Shown one piece after another: positions 52,499 through 61,671 of a stretch of 64,000 bases of DNA. Source of the stretch: JAJDOD01 sp050299835 (lineage in GTDB: Bacteria; Pseudomonadota; Alphaproteobacteria; Rhodobacterales; Rhodobacteraceae); assembly GCA_050299835.1 (NCBI GenBank), contig JBNKWP010000002.1, positions 124,001 to 188,000 on the forward strand, written 5' to 3'. Each line of letters opens with the position of its first letter. The first letter of the stretch is position 1. Both the position numbers and the translations under genes were made by a program. Under the pieces are notes generated by a model. The model did not search any database, had not been told where the DNA came from, and saw only the letters and a list, made by a program, of their open reading frames with translations.

Positions 52499-52768
52499 TC
52501 AGTGGAGCGTAAATTCTCCCGTGATGTTCTGCCATTCGCCGCTGGCCAGTTCCTTTCTGTGGACGAACCGCACGGAATGAAGCGGTCCTTCAAGCTCTTC
52601 CTGCCAGAACTCGATGAACTTGAATAGCTTCGGATGATCCGGCGCGATGTCATAGTCCTGCCAGACGAAAGTATTGATAACGCTCTGAAAATCTGGCATT
52701 CGGTAGAAAAATTCTGCCGTTGTCAGACCGTACCCTTTTAGCAAAAGCTCGGTTTCCGAGACACTCAT
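52499..52768 (-). CDS. Usg family protein
   Basis: 89 residues. Matches the alphaproteobacterial Usg family by its pattern: LLLKGYGLTTAEFFYRMPD, FVWQDYDIAPDHPKLFKFI and a C-terminal SVRFVHRKELAS. The family is named from a gene near trpF in caulobacters; its function is unknown. ATG 52768 (MSVSETELL) chosen over an upstream in-frame start. Confidence 0.85.
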   Translation of the reverse strand: MSVSETELLLKGYGLTTAEFFYRMPDFQSVINTFVWQDYDIAPDHPKLFKFIEFWQEELEGPLHSVRFVHRKELASGEWQNITGEFTLH

Positions 52769-52886
52769 GTGATACCTCTTTTCTCTGCTCTGTTCTGAAT
52801 TGAGCCACCACAATTATGACTTTTCAATGAAAACAACGTATTGGCACTCTTGCCCGGTGGCTGCCAGAATACCGGTCACCTTGGGA

Positions 52887-52916
52887 TTGCGCCTATTCCT
52901 TGTGGTCTGATAGAAT
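52887..52916 (+). promoter_or_regulatory. Candidate promoter of gyrA
   Basis: TTGCGC (52887-52892) and TAGAAT (52911-52916) with 18 bp between them, about 45 bp before the GTG start of gyrA. The -10 has a TG two bases before it. Confidence 0.4.
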
Positions 52917-52961
52917 GTCGGCAACCAGATCTTGCGTCGTTGATAATAAAGTGAGCAGCTC

Positions 52962-55727
52962 GTGAACGACACGACCGAACCACCTGAAAACGAAGACGGA
53001 ATCACACCGCCACGCCCGCCATACGACGGGCCTACCGTGTCGATCGAAGAGGAAATGAAGACCTCCTATCTCGATTACGCGATGTCGGTGATCGTTTCCC
53101 GGGCAATTCCGGATCTGCGCGACGGGCTGAAGCCGGTTCACCGCCGCATCCTCTACGCGATGCACGAAACCGGCAACAGCCATGACAAACCCTACCGCAA
53201 ATCGGCCCGACCGGTCGGTGACACGATGGGCAAATACCACCCCCACGGCGACAGCGCGATCTATGACGCGCTGGTGCGCATGGCCCAGCCCTTCTCCATG
53301 TCTCTCAAGCTATTGGACGGACAGGGCAATTTCGGCTCCATGGACGGCGATAACCCGGCAGCCATGCGCTATACCGAGGTGCGGATGGACAAGCCCGCCG
53401 CCTCGCTTTTGGCCGATATCGACAAGGACACGGTCGATTTTCAGGACAATTACGACGGCAAGGATCTCGAACCCACCGTCCTGCCCGCCCGCTTCCCCAA
53501 CATGCTGGTCAACGGCGCGGGCGGCATCGCGGTCGGCATGGCCACCAACATCCCGCCCCACAACCTGGGCGAGGTGATCGACGGCACGCTTGCGCTGATC
53601 GAAAACCCGGACATGTCGACCGAGGCCCTGATGGAGTATATCCCGGCCCCGGACTTCCCGACAGGCGGCGTGATCCTCGGCCGCTCCGGCGCCCGCAAGG
53701 CCTATCTCGAAGGCCGCGGCTCCGTCATCATCCGCGCCAAGACCCGGATCGAGGAAATCCGCAAGGACCGCTACGCCATCATCCTCGACGAGATCCCCTA
53801 TCAGGTGAACAAGGCCTCGATGATCGAGAAGATCGCCGATCTGGTCCGCGAGAAGAAACTCGAAGGAATCTCGGGCGTGCAGGACGAATCCGACCGCGTC
53901 GGTGTCCGTGTCGTCATTGAACTCAAGCGTGATGCGACACCTGATGTCGTGCTGAACCAGCTTTACCGCTTCACGCCGATGCAGACCTCCTTCGGCTGCA
54001 ACATGCTGGCGTTGAACGGCGGTCGCCCGGAACAACTGGCGCTTCGTGATTTTCTCACCTATTTCATCGACTTCCGCGAAGAAGTTGTCGCACGCCGCAC
54101 GGCCTTCGAACTCCGCAAGGCCCGCGAGCGCAGCCACATCCTCTGCGGGCTCGCCGTCGCCGTCTCGAACGTGGACGAGGTGGTCGCCACCATCCGCGCC
54201 TCCGCCACCCCGGCAGATGCGCGCGAGCAGTTGATGACCCGCCGTTGGCCGGCACATGACATCATCGATTATATCAAGCTGATCGACGATCCGACCCACA
54301 CCGTCAACGAGGACGGGACCTATAACCTGTCTGAACGCCAGGCCCGCGCGATCCTCGATTTGCAGCTTCAGCGTCTGACCCAACTCGGCGTCAAGACGAT
54401 CACCGACGAACTTGAAGAACTGGCCGCAAAGATCAAGGATTACCTGGATATTCTCTCCAGCCGGGAGCGTATCATGTCGATCATTTCGGACGAGTTGCGC
54501 GAGGTGAAGGAACAGTTCGCCGTCCCCCGCCGCACCGAAATCGTCGACTGGTCCGGCGACATGGAAGACGAAGACCTGATCGAGCGCGAGGACATGGTCG
54601 TCACCGTGACCCAGGGCGGCTATATCAAGCGCACCGCGCTGGCCGAGTTCCGGTCGCAGAAGCGCGGCGGCAAGGGGCTTTCCGGCGGCGCGCTCAAGGA
54701 AGACGACGTCGTCACCACCCTCTTTGTCGCCAACACCCACACCCAGCTTCTGTTCTTCACCACCGATGGCATGGTCTACAAGCTGAAGACTTGGCGCCTG
54801 CCGCTCGGCGGTCGCACAAGTCGCGGCAAGGCCATCGTCAACATCCTGCCGATCCCCACAGGCGTCTCCATCGCCGCAATCATGCCGGTTGACCGGGACG
54901 ATTCCGAGTGGGACCAGTTGCAAATCTTCTTCGCCACTTCCGCAGGCGACGTGCGCCGCAATGCACTCAGCGACTTCACCAACGTGATGCGCAACGGAAA
55001 GATCGCCATGAAGCTGCCCGAGAGCGGTGAAGTTCGCCTTGTAAACGCCCGTATCTGTGACGAAAACGACGATGTCATGCTGGTTACGGCGCTTGGCCGT
55101 GCGATCCGCTTCCCGACGACCGAAGTCCGCGTCTTCAAGGGCCGCGATTCGACCGGTGTGCGCGGCATCCGCCTGGCCGATGGCGACGAGGTTGTTTCGA
55201 TGTCTGTCATTCGTCACTTCGAGGCCGAGCCAGCGGAACGCGCAGCTTATCTCAAACAGCGCCGCCTGATGGCCGGAGCGCCGGAAGAGGAAGTGGAGGC
55301 CGACGAGGATGAGGATGCCGTCGCCGAGGGGCAACTCAGCCCGGAGCGCTATGCAGAGATGTCTGCGGCCGAAAACCTGATCCTCACGATCACCTCGGCG
55401 GGCACAGGTCGCCTATCATCGAGCCACGACTATACCGTGCGCGGACGCGGTGGCCTTGGCATCTTTGCCATGAGCCAGAAGCACCTCGCCGATACCGGGG
55501 CGAGGCTCGTCGCCTCCTTCCCGGTCGAGATGGCCGACCAGATCATGCTCGCCACCTCTAACGGTCAGTCCATCCGCGTGCCCGTCGATGGTATCTCTTT
55601 CCGCTCCCGCTCCGCTGGCGGCGTGAAGGTCTTCAACACCGCCAAGGGAGAGGAAGTCGTCTCCGTCGCCTGGATCGCCGAGCAGGATGAAGAAGACAGC
55701 GAAGACGGTGGCGAGACTGAGGCTTAA
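52962..55727 (+). CDS. gyrA: DNA gyrase subunit A
   Basis: Breaks and rejoins DNA in gyrase. 921 residues. Catalytic Tyr137 in AMRYTEVRM; quinolone-determining region GDSAIYDALVRMAQ with Ser98 and Asp102, the susceptible-type residues. The C-terminal β-pinwheel holds the GyrA box QKRGGKG. An acidic insertion (EEEVEADEDEDAVAEG) in the C-terminal domain and an acidic tail (QDEEDSEDGGE) account for the length. Starts with GTG at 52962. The opposite strand carries a long shadow ORF without family likeness. Confidence 0.97.
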   Translation: MNDTTEPPENEDGITPPRPPYDGPTVSIEEEMKTSYLDYAMSVIVSRAIPDLRDGLKPVHRRILYAMHETGNSHDKPYRKSARPVGDTMGKYHPHGDSAIYDALVRMAQPFSMSLKLLDGQGNFGSMDGDNPAAMRYTEVRMDKPAASLLADIDKDTVDFQDNYDGKDLEPTVLPARFPNMLVNGAGGIAVGMATNIPPHNLGEVIDGTLALIENPDMSTEALMEYIPAPDFPTGGVILGRSGARKAYLEGRGSVIIRAKTRIEEIRKDRYAIILDEIPYQVNKASMIEKIADLVREKKLEGISGVQDESDRVGVRVVIELKRDATPDVVLNQLYRFTPMQTSFGCNMLALNGGRPEQLALRDFLTYFIDFREEVVARRTAFELRKARERSHILCGLAVAVSNVDEVVATIRASATPADAREQLMTRRWPAHDIIDYIKLIDDPTHTVNEDGTYNLSERQARAILDLQLQRLTQLGVKTITDELEELAAKIKDYLDILSSRERIMSIISDELREVKEQFAVPRRTEIVDWSGDMEDEDLIEREDMVVTVTQGGYIKRTALAEFRSQKRGGKGLSGGALKEDDVVTTLFVANTHTQLLFFTTDGMVYKLKTWRLPLGGRTSRGKAIVNILPIPTGVSIAAIMPVDRDDSEWDQLQIFFATSAGDVRRNALSDFTNVMRNGKIAMKLPESGEVRLVNARICDENDDVMLVTALGRAIRFPTTEVRVFKGRDSTGVRGIRLADGDEVVSMSVIRHFEAEPAERAAYLKQRRLMAGAPEEEVEADEDEDAVAEGQLSPERYAEMSAAENLILTITSAGTGRLSSSHDYTVRGRGGLGIFAMSQKHLADTGARLVASFPVEMADQIMLATSNGQSIRVPVDGISFRSRSAGGVKVFNTAKGEEVVSVAWIAEQDEEDSEDGGETEA

Positions 55728-55762
55728 CCGCTTCTTCATGGCCGACGTGATAGCGGGCGGCC

Positions 55763-56116
55763 ATGAATCTCTATCACTGCATGATTTCCCTCAAGCAGGA
55801 TGCACAAGCGCTTGCTTTCGCGGCAGCGGCGACGAAGTGGTTTGATCTGTTGCTGTCCCGCGGACTGATCGGGAACTGGCGCCATTATCGCCGCAAGATG
55901 GGGCTCGGATCGGCAAGCCACAGCGACATGATGCTGGAAATCGAAGTTGAGGGGCTGGGCCAGCTTGATGCCGCCTTTCGCTCCTTGTCGATGGCTGCGG
56001 GTGAGAACGACCAGCGCCTCTACGAACAGATGCACAACATGATAGCCAGTTCCGAAGTTGCACTCTACCGCCCCTACCCGGACCCCGAACAGCGAGAGAC
56101 GGTCGCACTGATCTGA
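55763..56116 (+). CDS. Small conserved-type hypothetical protein (DUF6614-like)
   Basis: 117 residues, soluble. It begins MNLYHCMISLKQDAQALAFA and has IGNWRHYRRKMGL and FLEIEV-like MLEIEVEGLGQLDAAFRSL, which recalls DUF6614 proteins of roseobacters with a ferredoxin-like fold. No catalytic residues stand out. Located 35 bp after gyrA and possibly co-transcribed. Confidence 0.65.
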   Translation: MNLYHCMISLKQDAQALAFAAAATKWFDLLLSRGLIGNWRHYRRKMGLGSASHSDMMLEIEVEGLGQLDAAFRSLSMAAGENDQRLYEQMHNMIASSEVALYRPYPDPEQRETVALI

Positions 56117-56422
56117 GAATTCGGTTGCATGGCGCATCTCGCCGTCGAGCTGAACACCACACCGTATCCGGGCACGCTTATGCGCGGGCTCCGTGATATT
56201 CCCCTCTGGCCGACCCGTTCTGAAAGTTGAAAAGTTCGCTCATGTTGAGGATTTCAGCGTTTGTTAACTTTCTACTCCTTTGATTTTCTTGGCACCCTTC
56301 CTCATAGGTTAAGAACGGCTCCATTTGCCCGTTAACCACTTAATAATATTAACCTTTTTTTAATACTCAATTTGAGCCACATTCTCTGCAGCCGGTGGGG
56401 GCAATCAGATGGAGTGAGTGGT
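56117..56422. other. AT-rich upstream region of the outer-membrane protein gene
   Basis: About 305 bp, notably AT-rich compared with surroundings, without a gene. It contains the CtrA-type box at 56349-56363 and several TTAAC half-sites, and so is best read as a long promoter region. Confidence 0.6.
56349..56363 (+). promoter_or_regulatory. CtrA-type box upstream of the outer-membrane protein gene
   Basis: TTAA-CCTTTTT-TTAA matches the CtrA consensus TTAA-N7-TTAA exactly and carries the preferred TTAACC first half. Extra half-sites TTAACC (56332-56337) and GTTAAC (56263-56268) lie upstream. The gene start is 60 bp downstream (56423), a usual distance. CtrA is the master cell-cycle or motility regulator of alphaproteobacteria. 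Confidence 0.5.
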
Positions 56423-57163
56423 ATGCGGACGCTGCTTTTTGTACTTGTAACGAGTTTTTCCTTTCCCGCGTTTGCACAAAGCTCGCTGGGAATATCGGGG
56501 GCCGAACTGACTTTCGGGATGGGCGAAGATGAAAGCGGTGACCATCGCGGACAGGCCAGGGCAGCGGTCAATGTGGCGATCACCGAGCATCACGGGTTCC
56601 AGGGCGACCTCGCTTATTCCGACACCGGGACCGGAGGCATAGGCACCGTCGCTGCCCACCTCTACATGACCCCGAAGGCGGGACAGAAATACGGACTGTT
56701 CGCTGCACTCAGCGACGTGGATGGCCGCTCGATGATCTATGGCTCGCTCGGGGCGGAAGGCATGTTTTCGCTGGGGGAACGCACCGTGGTCGAGGGCCGG
56801 GCCGGTATGGGCTGGGCGGATGCGGACGGCCTCGATTATGTTTTTGCAGGCAGTTCCATAGCCCACCAACTCATGCCATCGATTGAGCTTGAGTTGTCGC
56901 TGGACATCGCCGATTTCGACGAAGCAGGCTTCAGGGCAACGGCCTATGACGCTAGTCTCGAACTTACCTACAGCCCCGAAGGCTCGCCCTGGGGTGCCTA
57001 TGTCAGCCTCGCCCAGTCCGGGCTTTCCGGTCATGGCGATGAAACCCGCATCGGTCTCGGTCTCAATGTAACGCTTGGAACAGCGGGCGGGACGGACCCG
57101 CATACCCGTCTCTTCCGCACCCCCGACCCGGTCGCCCCCCTTGTGCGTCGGGGTCTCTGGTAA
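56423..57163 (+). CDS. Predicted secreted/outer-membrane β-barrel protein
   Basis: 246 residues. Signal peptide MRTLLFVLVTSFSFPAFAQ, then alternating β-strand pattern rich in Gly and Tyr/Phe (VAITEHHGFQGDLAYSDTG, ALSDVDGRSMIYGSLGAEG, LELTYSPEGSPWGAYVSLA), suggesting a porin-like or autotransporter-like barrel; the last residue Trp is an aromatic ending as in many outer-membrane proteins. No family recognised. ATG 56423 with GGAGTGAG upstream. Expression probably tied to CtrA. Confidence 0.65.
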   Translation: MRTLLFVLVTSFSFPAFAQSSLGISGAELTFGMGEDESGDHRGQARAAVNVAITEHHGFQGDLAYSDTGTGGIGTVAAHLYMTPKAGQKYGLFAALSDVDGRSMIYGSLGAEGMFSLGERTVVEGRAGMGWADADGLDYVFAGSSIAHQLMPSIELELSLDIADFDEAGFRATAYDASLELTYSPEGSPWGAYVSLAQSGLSGHGDETRIGLGLNVTLGTAGGTDPHTRLFRTPDPVAPLVRRGLW

Positions 57164-57184
57164 AACATCGGTAATTCCAGGCTT

Positions 57185-57219
57185 GGTGGCGCTCCCAAAG
57201 CGGAACGCCGCCACTTTTT
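57185..57219 (+). terminator. Intrinsic terminator of the β-barrel gene
   Basis: GTGGCG (57186-57191) pairs with CGCCAC (57209-57214), directly followed by TTTTT. About 20 bp after the stop codon. Confidence 0.65.
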
Positions 57220-57339
57220 CGCCCAAATTAATTCGAAAATTTCTCTTATCCGCCCGACAATGGCCCTCATTCGAGGTTTTTGTAGATCAGGTGGGTGTAA
57301 AAGCCATTTTGTCTGGCATGACGTTCGAGAGGTCTTCGA

Positions 57340-57828
57340 ATGGACCGGATTACCCAAGGAATTTCCGCGCGCAGCATCACACGCGTTATTCTCATTTCCT
57401 ATTTCATCGCGGTGTCGCTGGGTCTGATCGGTGGTACCCATTTGACCGAATTCATGGCCCCGCTACTGCCTGCGGATTTGGCTGAGAATATCATGCGGGG
57501 CCTTGTCCTGACCCTGTCGATGCTCGTTCTGACCGGGATCGGTCGGCGCCATGCCGCGCTGGTCCTGTCCCTCGTGGTCTTTTTCTCCAGCTATGTCACG
57601 CTTTACGCTGGCGGCGATGTCGGCTTGTTCTGGCGCGACCTCGCACTTGTCGGCGCATTGCTGATGACAGCCGATCTGACCAACCCGAACGACAAGGAGA
57701 TCGACTGGAACACTGCAACCCTTGCACCGCCTGAAAAGCCAGCCACGTCCCGCGAAGCACCCGATCCCATCGACCCGCTCGATGACCAGCCCTTCAGGGA
57801 AGACCTCGACATCGCGCGGGCCAACTGA
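57340..57828 (+). CDS. Four-helix membrane protein of unknown function
   Basis: 162 residues with about four hydrophobic segments (VILISYFIAVSLGLIGG; GLVLTLSMLVLTGIG; ALVLSLVVFFSSYVTLYAGG; LALVGALLMTADL), then a hydrophilic, Pro/Asp-rich C-terminal tail of about 45 residues. The layout resembles small DoxX-like membrane proteins but no signature is convincing. No ligand residue is evident. Its promoter probably lies in the 120 bp after the preceding terminator. Confidence 0.65.
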   Translation: MDRITQGISARSITRVILISYFIAVSLGLIGGTHLTEFMAPLLPADLAENIMRGLVLTLSMLVLTGIGRRHAALVLSLVVFFSSYVTLYAGGDVGLFWRDLALVGALLMTADLTNPNDKEIDWNTATLAPPEKPATSREAPDPIDPLDDQPFREDLDIARAN

Positions 57829-57867
57829 GCCTTTTCAAACCGGATCGCGGGGACTACATCGCCCCGT

Positions 57868-59223
57868 ATGGACAAGACACTTCACATTGTCGGCGGCGGC
57901 CTAGCCGGTTCCGAAGCGGCCTGGCAGGCGGCAGAGGCCGGACTTGACGTCGTCCTGCACGAGATGCGCCCCGAGACCGGCACCTTCGCCCACAAGACCG
58001 GTCAGTATGCGGAGATGGTCTGTTCCAACTCCTTCCGCTCCGACGATGACGAACAGAACGCGGTAGGCCTCCTGCATTGGGAAATGCGCGCAGCCGGCGG
58101 CCTGATCATGGAGATGGCCGATGCCCACCGCCTGCCCGCGGGCGGCGCGCTGGCCGTGGACCGCGACGCCTTCGCCGATGCGGTCACGGCGCGGCTGACG
58201 GCGCACCCGAATATCCGTCTCGAATACGGGGAAATCCGCACCCTCCCGCGCGATGGTTACTGGATCATCGCCACCGGCCCGCTCACCTCTGGCGCGCTGG
58301 CCGAGGCGATCCGGGACGAGACCGGCCAGCAAAGCCTCGCCTTCTTCGACGCGATTGCCCCCATCGTCTATGCCGAGACCATCGACATGGACGTCGCCTG
58401 GGCCCAGTCCCGCTATGACAAGGGCGAGACGGAAGAGGACCGCACCGCCTATATCAATTGCCCGATGAACCGCGACCAGTACGAGGCTTTCATCGACGCG
58501 CTTCTGGCAGCTGATAAAACCGAGTTCCACGAGGGTGAGACCGCCGGCTATTTCGACGGCTGTCTCCCCATCGAAGTCATGGCCGAGCGTGGCCGCGAAA
58601 CCCTCCGGCACGGCCCGATGAAACCCGTCGGCCTCACCAACCCGCACGACCCCCAGACAAAGGCCCACGCCGTCGTCCAGCTCCGCCGAGACAACAAGCT
58701 CGGCACGCTGCTGAACATCGTCGGCTTCCAGACCAAGATGAAATACGGGGCCCAGACGGATGTGTTCCGCATGATCCCGGGGTTGGAAAACGCGAGCTTC
58801 GCCCGGTTGGGCGGCATCCACCGCAACACCTTTCTGAACAGCCCGACGCTGCTTGATGACCAGATGCGGCTGAAATCGCGCCCCAACATCCGTTTTGCGG
58901 GCCAGATCACCGGTGTCGAAGGCTACGTGGAAAGCGCCGCCATGGGCCTGCTCGCCGCCCGCCTCGCGGTGGCCGAGATGAGCGGCGACACGCTGCTGCC
59001 CGTCCCCGACACAACCGCCATCGGTGCGCTAGTGACCCACATCACCGGCGGCGCGGAGGCGAAAACCTTCCAGCCGATGAACGTGAATTTCGGCCTCTTC
59101 CCGCCCGTCGACGCCAAGGGCGGACGCAGGGGCCGCCGCGACCGCTACAAGGCCTATACCGACCGCGCCAAATCCGACTGGACGGCCTGGCTCGACGCCG
59201 CCCGCCAAACCGAACGGGTCTGA
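57868..59223 (+). CDS. trmFO: Folate/FAD-dependent tRNA (uracil-54-C5-)-methyltransferase
   Basis: Makes ribothymidine-54 in tRNA using methylene-tetrahydrofolate and FADH2. 451 residues. FAD site HIVGGGLAGSEAAWQ, catalytic Cys52 in EMVCSNSFRSDD, and further family elements AQSRYDKGE, FDGCLPIEVMAERG, GLTNPHDPQT and FAGQITGVEGYVESAAMG. Length is normal. Starts 39 bp after the preceding membrane-protein gene. Confidence 0.96.
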   Translation: MDKTLHIVGGGLAGSEAAWQAAEAGLDVVLHEMRPETGTFAHKTGQYAEMVCSNSFRSDDDEQNAVGLLHWEMRAAGGLIMEMADAHRLPAGGALAVDRDAFADAVTARLTAHPNIRLEYGEIRTLPRDGYWIIATGPLTSGALAEAIRDETGQQSLAFFDAIAPIVYAETIDMDVAWAQSRYDKGETEEDRTAYINCPMNRDQYEAFIDALLAADKTEFHEGETAGYFDGCLPIEVMAERGRETLRHGPMKPVGLTNPHDPQTKAHAVVQLRRDNKLGTLLNIVGFQTKMKYGAQTDVFRMIPGLENASFARLGGIHRNTFLNSPTLLDDQMRLKSRPNIRFAGQITGVEGYVESAAMGLLAARLAVAEMSGDTLLPVPDTTAIGALVTHITGGAEAKTFQPMNVNFGLFPPVDAKGGRRGRRDRYKAYTDRAKSDWTAWLDAARQTERV

Positions 59224-59291
59224 ACTTCGCCTTTTCAAAAATACGCATTCCTCCATCGACGCAAACGCCACAAAAGACATAGGCTCCCCCC

Positions 59292-59906
59292 ATGTCAGAC
59301 ACCCCCGAAGACCAGCTCTGGACCCGGCACACGGTCGATGAGACCCGCAAAATTTATTCCGACTGGGCCGAAACCTATGACAGCGACATCGCCGGTTGGG
59401 GCTATGCCACACCCGCCCGTATTGCCATGGCGCTGCGCCGATGCGGCGCCAACGTCAACAAAGCGGTACTCGACTACGGCTGCGGCACCGGTCTTTGCGG
59501 TCTGGCGCTGAAGTCGGTCGGCTTCGACGTGATCGACGGCACCGACATCACGCCCGAGATGCTGACAAAGGCGGAAGCGCGCGAGATCTACCGCGCGCTC
59601 TGGCTGGGCGAGCCCGGCACACTCGGCCATATCGGCGCTGGCGACTATTCCGCCATCGCCGCCTCGGGCGTCATCAGCCTTGGCGCGGCACCGCCCGAAA
59701 CGCTGGACCTTCTCGTCAAAGCCATGGCCCCCGGCAACCTGCTGGCTTTCTCTTTCAACGAGGCGACGATGGCGGACCGCGCCTATACGGACCGGCTCGA
59801 CATCGCGACCCTCGCTCCCGACATCGAAGTGGTCTTCGAAGAGGACGGCCCGCACCTGCCCGCAAAGAACATGACCTCAACCGTCTACGTCCTGCAGCGC
59901 ACGTGA
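59292..59906 (+). CDS. Class I SAM-dependent methyltransferase
   Basis: 204 residues with the Rossmann-like SAM motif I VLDYGCGTGLCGLAL, motif II-like FDVIDGTDITPEMLTKA and a C-terminal VVFEEDGPHL. The N-terminal YSDWAETYDSDIAGWGY is typical of WBSCR27/UbiE-like small methyltransferases. Substrate unknown. Its stop overlaps the gluQ start (GTGA), so the two are coupled. Confidence 0.87.
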   Translation: MSDTPEDQLWTRHTVDETRKIYSDWAETYDSDIAGWGYATPARIAMALRRCGANVNKAVLDYGCGTGLCGLALKSVGFDVIDGTDITPEMLTKAEAREIYRALWLGEPGTLGHIGAGDYSAIAASGVISLGAAPPETLDLLVKAMAPGNLLAFSFNEATMADRAYTDRLDIATLAPDIEVVFEEDGPHLPAKNMTSTVYVLQRT

Positions 59907-60742
59907 CCTTCCGCACCCGTTTCGCGCCCTCGCCGACCGGCCCCTTGCACCTCGGCCATGCCTATTCCGCAATTATTGCCCATGACATGGCGCGGGCGGC
60001 GGGCGGAGACTTCCTTCTGCGCATGGAAGACACCGACCTGGAACGCTCCAAGCCCGAATGGGACGCCCTCATTCAAGAGGATCTGCGATGGCTTGGCCTG
60101 ACTTGGGACGAACCGGTCCACCGCCAGTCCGACCACATCGCCCATTACGATAACATCTTGGCACCACTGGCCGAACGCGGTCTCCTCTACCCCTGTTCCT
60201 GCTCCCGCAATGAAATCCGCGCCGCAGCCGCAGCCCCGCAGGAAGGCGTGATCCATAACGTCTATCCCGGCACTTGCCGGGATCGCCCGATGTCCGACCG
60301 GAAAGAAGGCGATGCGCTCCGGCTGGACCTGGCCCGCGCGCTCGACACGCTCGCCCCGGACAAGCTGACCTTCACCGAGACCGGCGAGACACATAGCGGC
60401 ACCCACACCGTCTCTGCCAAAACAGCCCTGTCGGACATTGGCGACGTCGTTCTCCTGCGCAAGGGTGACGGCATCGTCGCCTATTTCCTTGCCTCGGCCA
60501 TCGACGACGAAGATCAGCGCGTCACCCATGTGATCCGGGGCGAGGACCTGTTCAGCTTCACCCCGATCCAGGTCATCCTCCAGCACCTGCTCGGACTGAG
60601 GACGCCCACCTACCACCATCACCGTCTGATCCGGGACGAAAATGGCAAACGCCTCGCCAAGCGAGACGACGCGCGCGCGATCCGAAAATACCGGGATGAC
60701 GGAGCATCGCCCGCCGAGATTCGCCGGATGGTTGGCCTTTAG
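59903..60742 (+). CDS. gluQ: Glutamyl-Q tRNA(Asp) synthetase
   Basis: Attaches glutamate to the queuosine base of tRNA(Asp). 279 residues, a GluRS paralogue lacking the anticodon-binding domain. HIGH-type site APSPTGPLHLGHAYSA at the N-terminus, Zn-binding YPCSCSR, and the KMSKS-like KRLAKRDDARAIRKY near the end. GTG start overlapping the methyltransferase stop (GTGA). Confidence 0.93.
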   Translation: MTFRTRFAPSPTGPLHLGHAYSAIIAHDMARAAGGDFLLRMEDTDLERSKPEWDALIQEDLRWLGLTWDEPVHRQSDHIAHYDNILAPLAERGLLYPCSCSRNEIRAAAAAPQEGVIHNVYPGTCRDRPMSDRKEGDALRLDLARALDTLAPDKLTFTETGETHSGTHTVSAKTALSDIGDVVLLRKGDGIVAYFLASAIDDEDQRVTHVIRGEDLFSFTPIQVILQHLLGLRTPTYHHHRLIRDENGKRLAKRDDARAIRKYRDDGASPAEIRRMVGL

Positions 60743-60746
60743 ATCG

Positions 60747-61106
60747 TCAGTCAGCCATCGGGGACAGGAATTCGACCTCCTCCCCCTCCCGCACCGCCGT
60801 GTAGAAGCAAGACCGCCGGTTGGTGTGGCACGCTGGCCCCTCCTGCCTGACGATCAGCAAAAGACAATCCCGGTCGCAATCCACCCGAAGCTCCACCAGC
60901 GCCTGCGTATGCCCCGAGGTCTCGCCCTTCACCCAGAAGGCCTGCCGCGAGCGCGACCAATAGGTGACCCGCCCCGTCTCCAACGTCTTCGCAACGGCCT
61001 CGGCGTTCATCCACGCCATCATCAAAACGTCGCCGCTCTCGTCCTGCGCAATCGCAGGGACCAGACCCTGGTGGTCATACTTGAGGGTTGCAGGATCGAA
61101 TCCCAT
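60747..61106 (-). CDS. hisI: Phosphoribosyl-AMP cyclohydrolase
   Basis: Third step of histidine biosynthesis. 119 residues, the single-domain form without HisE. Features are GLVPAIAQDESGDVLMMAWMN, TYWSRSRQAFWVKGETSG and the Zn/Mg ligands DCDRDCLL and CHTNRRSCFYTAV. Convergent with gluQ (only 4 bp between stops); the rest of the his genes are not nearby. Confidence 0.95.
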   Translation of the reverse strand: MGFDPATLKYDHQGLVPAIAQDESGDVLMMAWMNAEAVAKTLETGRVTYWSRSRQAFWVKGETSGHTQALVELRVDCDRDCLLLIVRQEGPACHTNRRSCFYTAVREGEEVEFLSPMAD

Positions 61107-61172
61107 GCGCCAATCCTTTCCAAAAGCCGGAGCCCGCCCTAGGTATGGGGGACCGGCGGAAAAGGGAAGGCA

Positions 61173-61619
61173 ATGGCCGAATCCGATCTGAAAAAGCTTT
61201 ATGCGGGACGCATCCTCGAACTCGCAGCGGACATCCCTCTGACCGAGCGGTTGGACGCGCCCGATGCCACGGTCAAGAAACGCTCGCCCCTTTGCGGATC
61301 GACCGTGACCGTCGACGTGTCTGTGACTGACGGCAAGATCAGCGCCTTTGGACAGGACGTGAAGGCCTGCGCGCTTGGACAGGCCGCCGCCTCAGTCCTT
61401 GGCACAGTCGCTGTGGGCCGCACGCTCAAAGAGATCGAGACTGCCCGCGACCAGCTTCGCGCCATGCTGAAGGACGGCGGCCCGGTCCCGGATAAGCCGT
61501 TCGATGAATATTCGGTCCTTGAACCGGCGCGCGATTTCAAGAACCGGCACGCTTCCATTCTCCTGGCCATCGAGGCCACCGCCGAGGCCATGACCGAAGC
61601 CCAGGCCAAGGCCGCTTAA
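61173..61619 (+). CDS. NifU/IscU-like iron-sulfur scaffold protein with two cysteines
   Basis: 148 residues of the NifU N-terminal/IscU fold. Two ligand cysteines are seen: Cys41 (PLCGSTV) and Cys66 (VKACALGQA). The third cysteine, expected near the C-terminal helix, is replaced by KNRHASILLAIEA, where a His could ligate. Rhodobacterales carry this stand-alone form in addition to SUF proteins. Whether it still builds clusters or only transfers iron is unclear. It starts 66 bp from the divergent hisI start. Confidence 0.85.
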   Translation: MAESDLKKLYAGRILELAADIPLTERLDAPDATVKKRSPLCGSTVTVDVSVTDGKISAFGQDVKACALGQAAASVLGTVAVGRTLKEIETARDQLRAMLKDGGPVPDKPFDEYSVLEPARDFKNRHASILLAIEATAEAMTEAQAKAA

Positions 61620-61671
61620 CAATACCGTAAGTGTAATCGCCTATGGGGGGTCCGAACAGAGAAAGACCCCG

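Noticed and set aside
53310..55334. 674-codon minus-strand ORF
   Set aside because: Antisense of gyrA; composition (Asp/His/Arg/Gly-rich, no hydrophobic core pattern) is that of a shadow frame.
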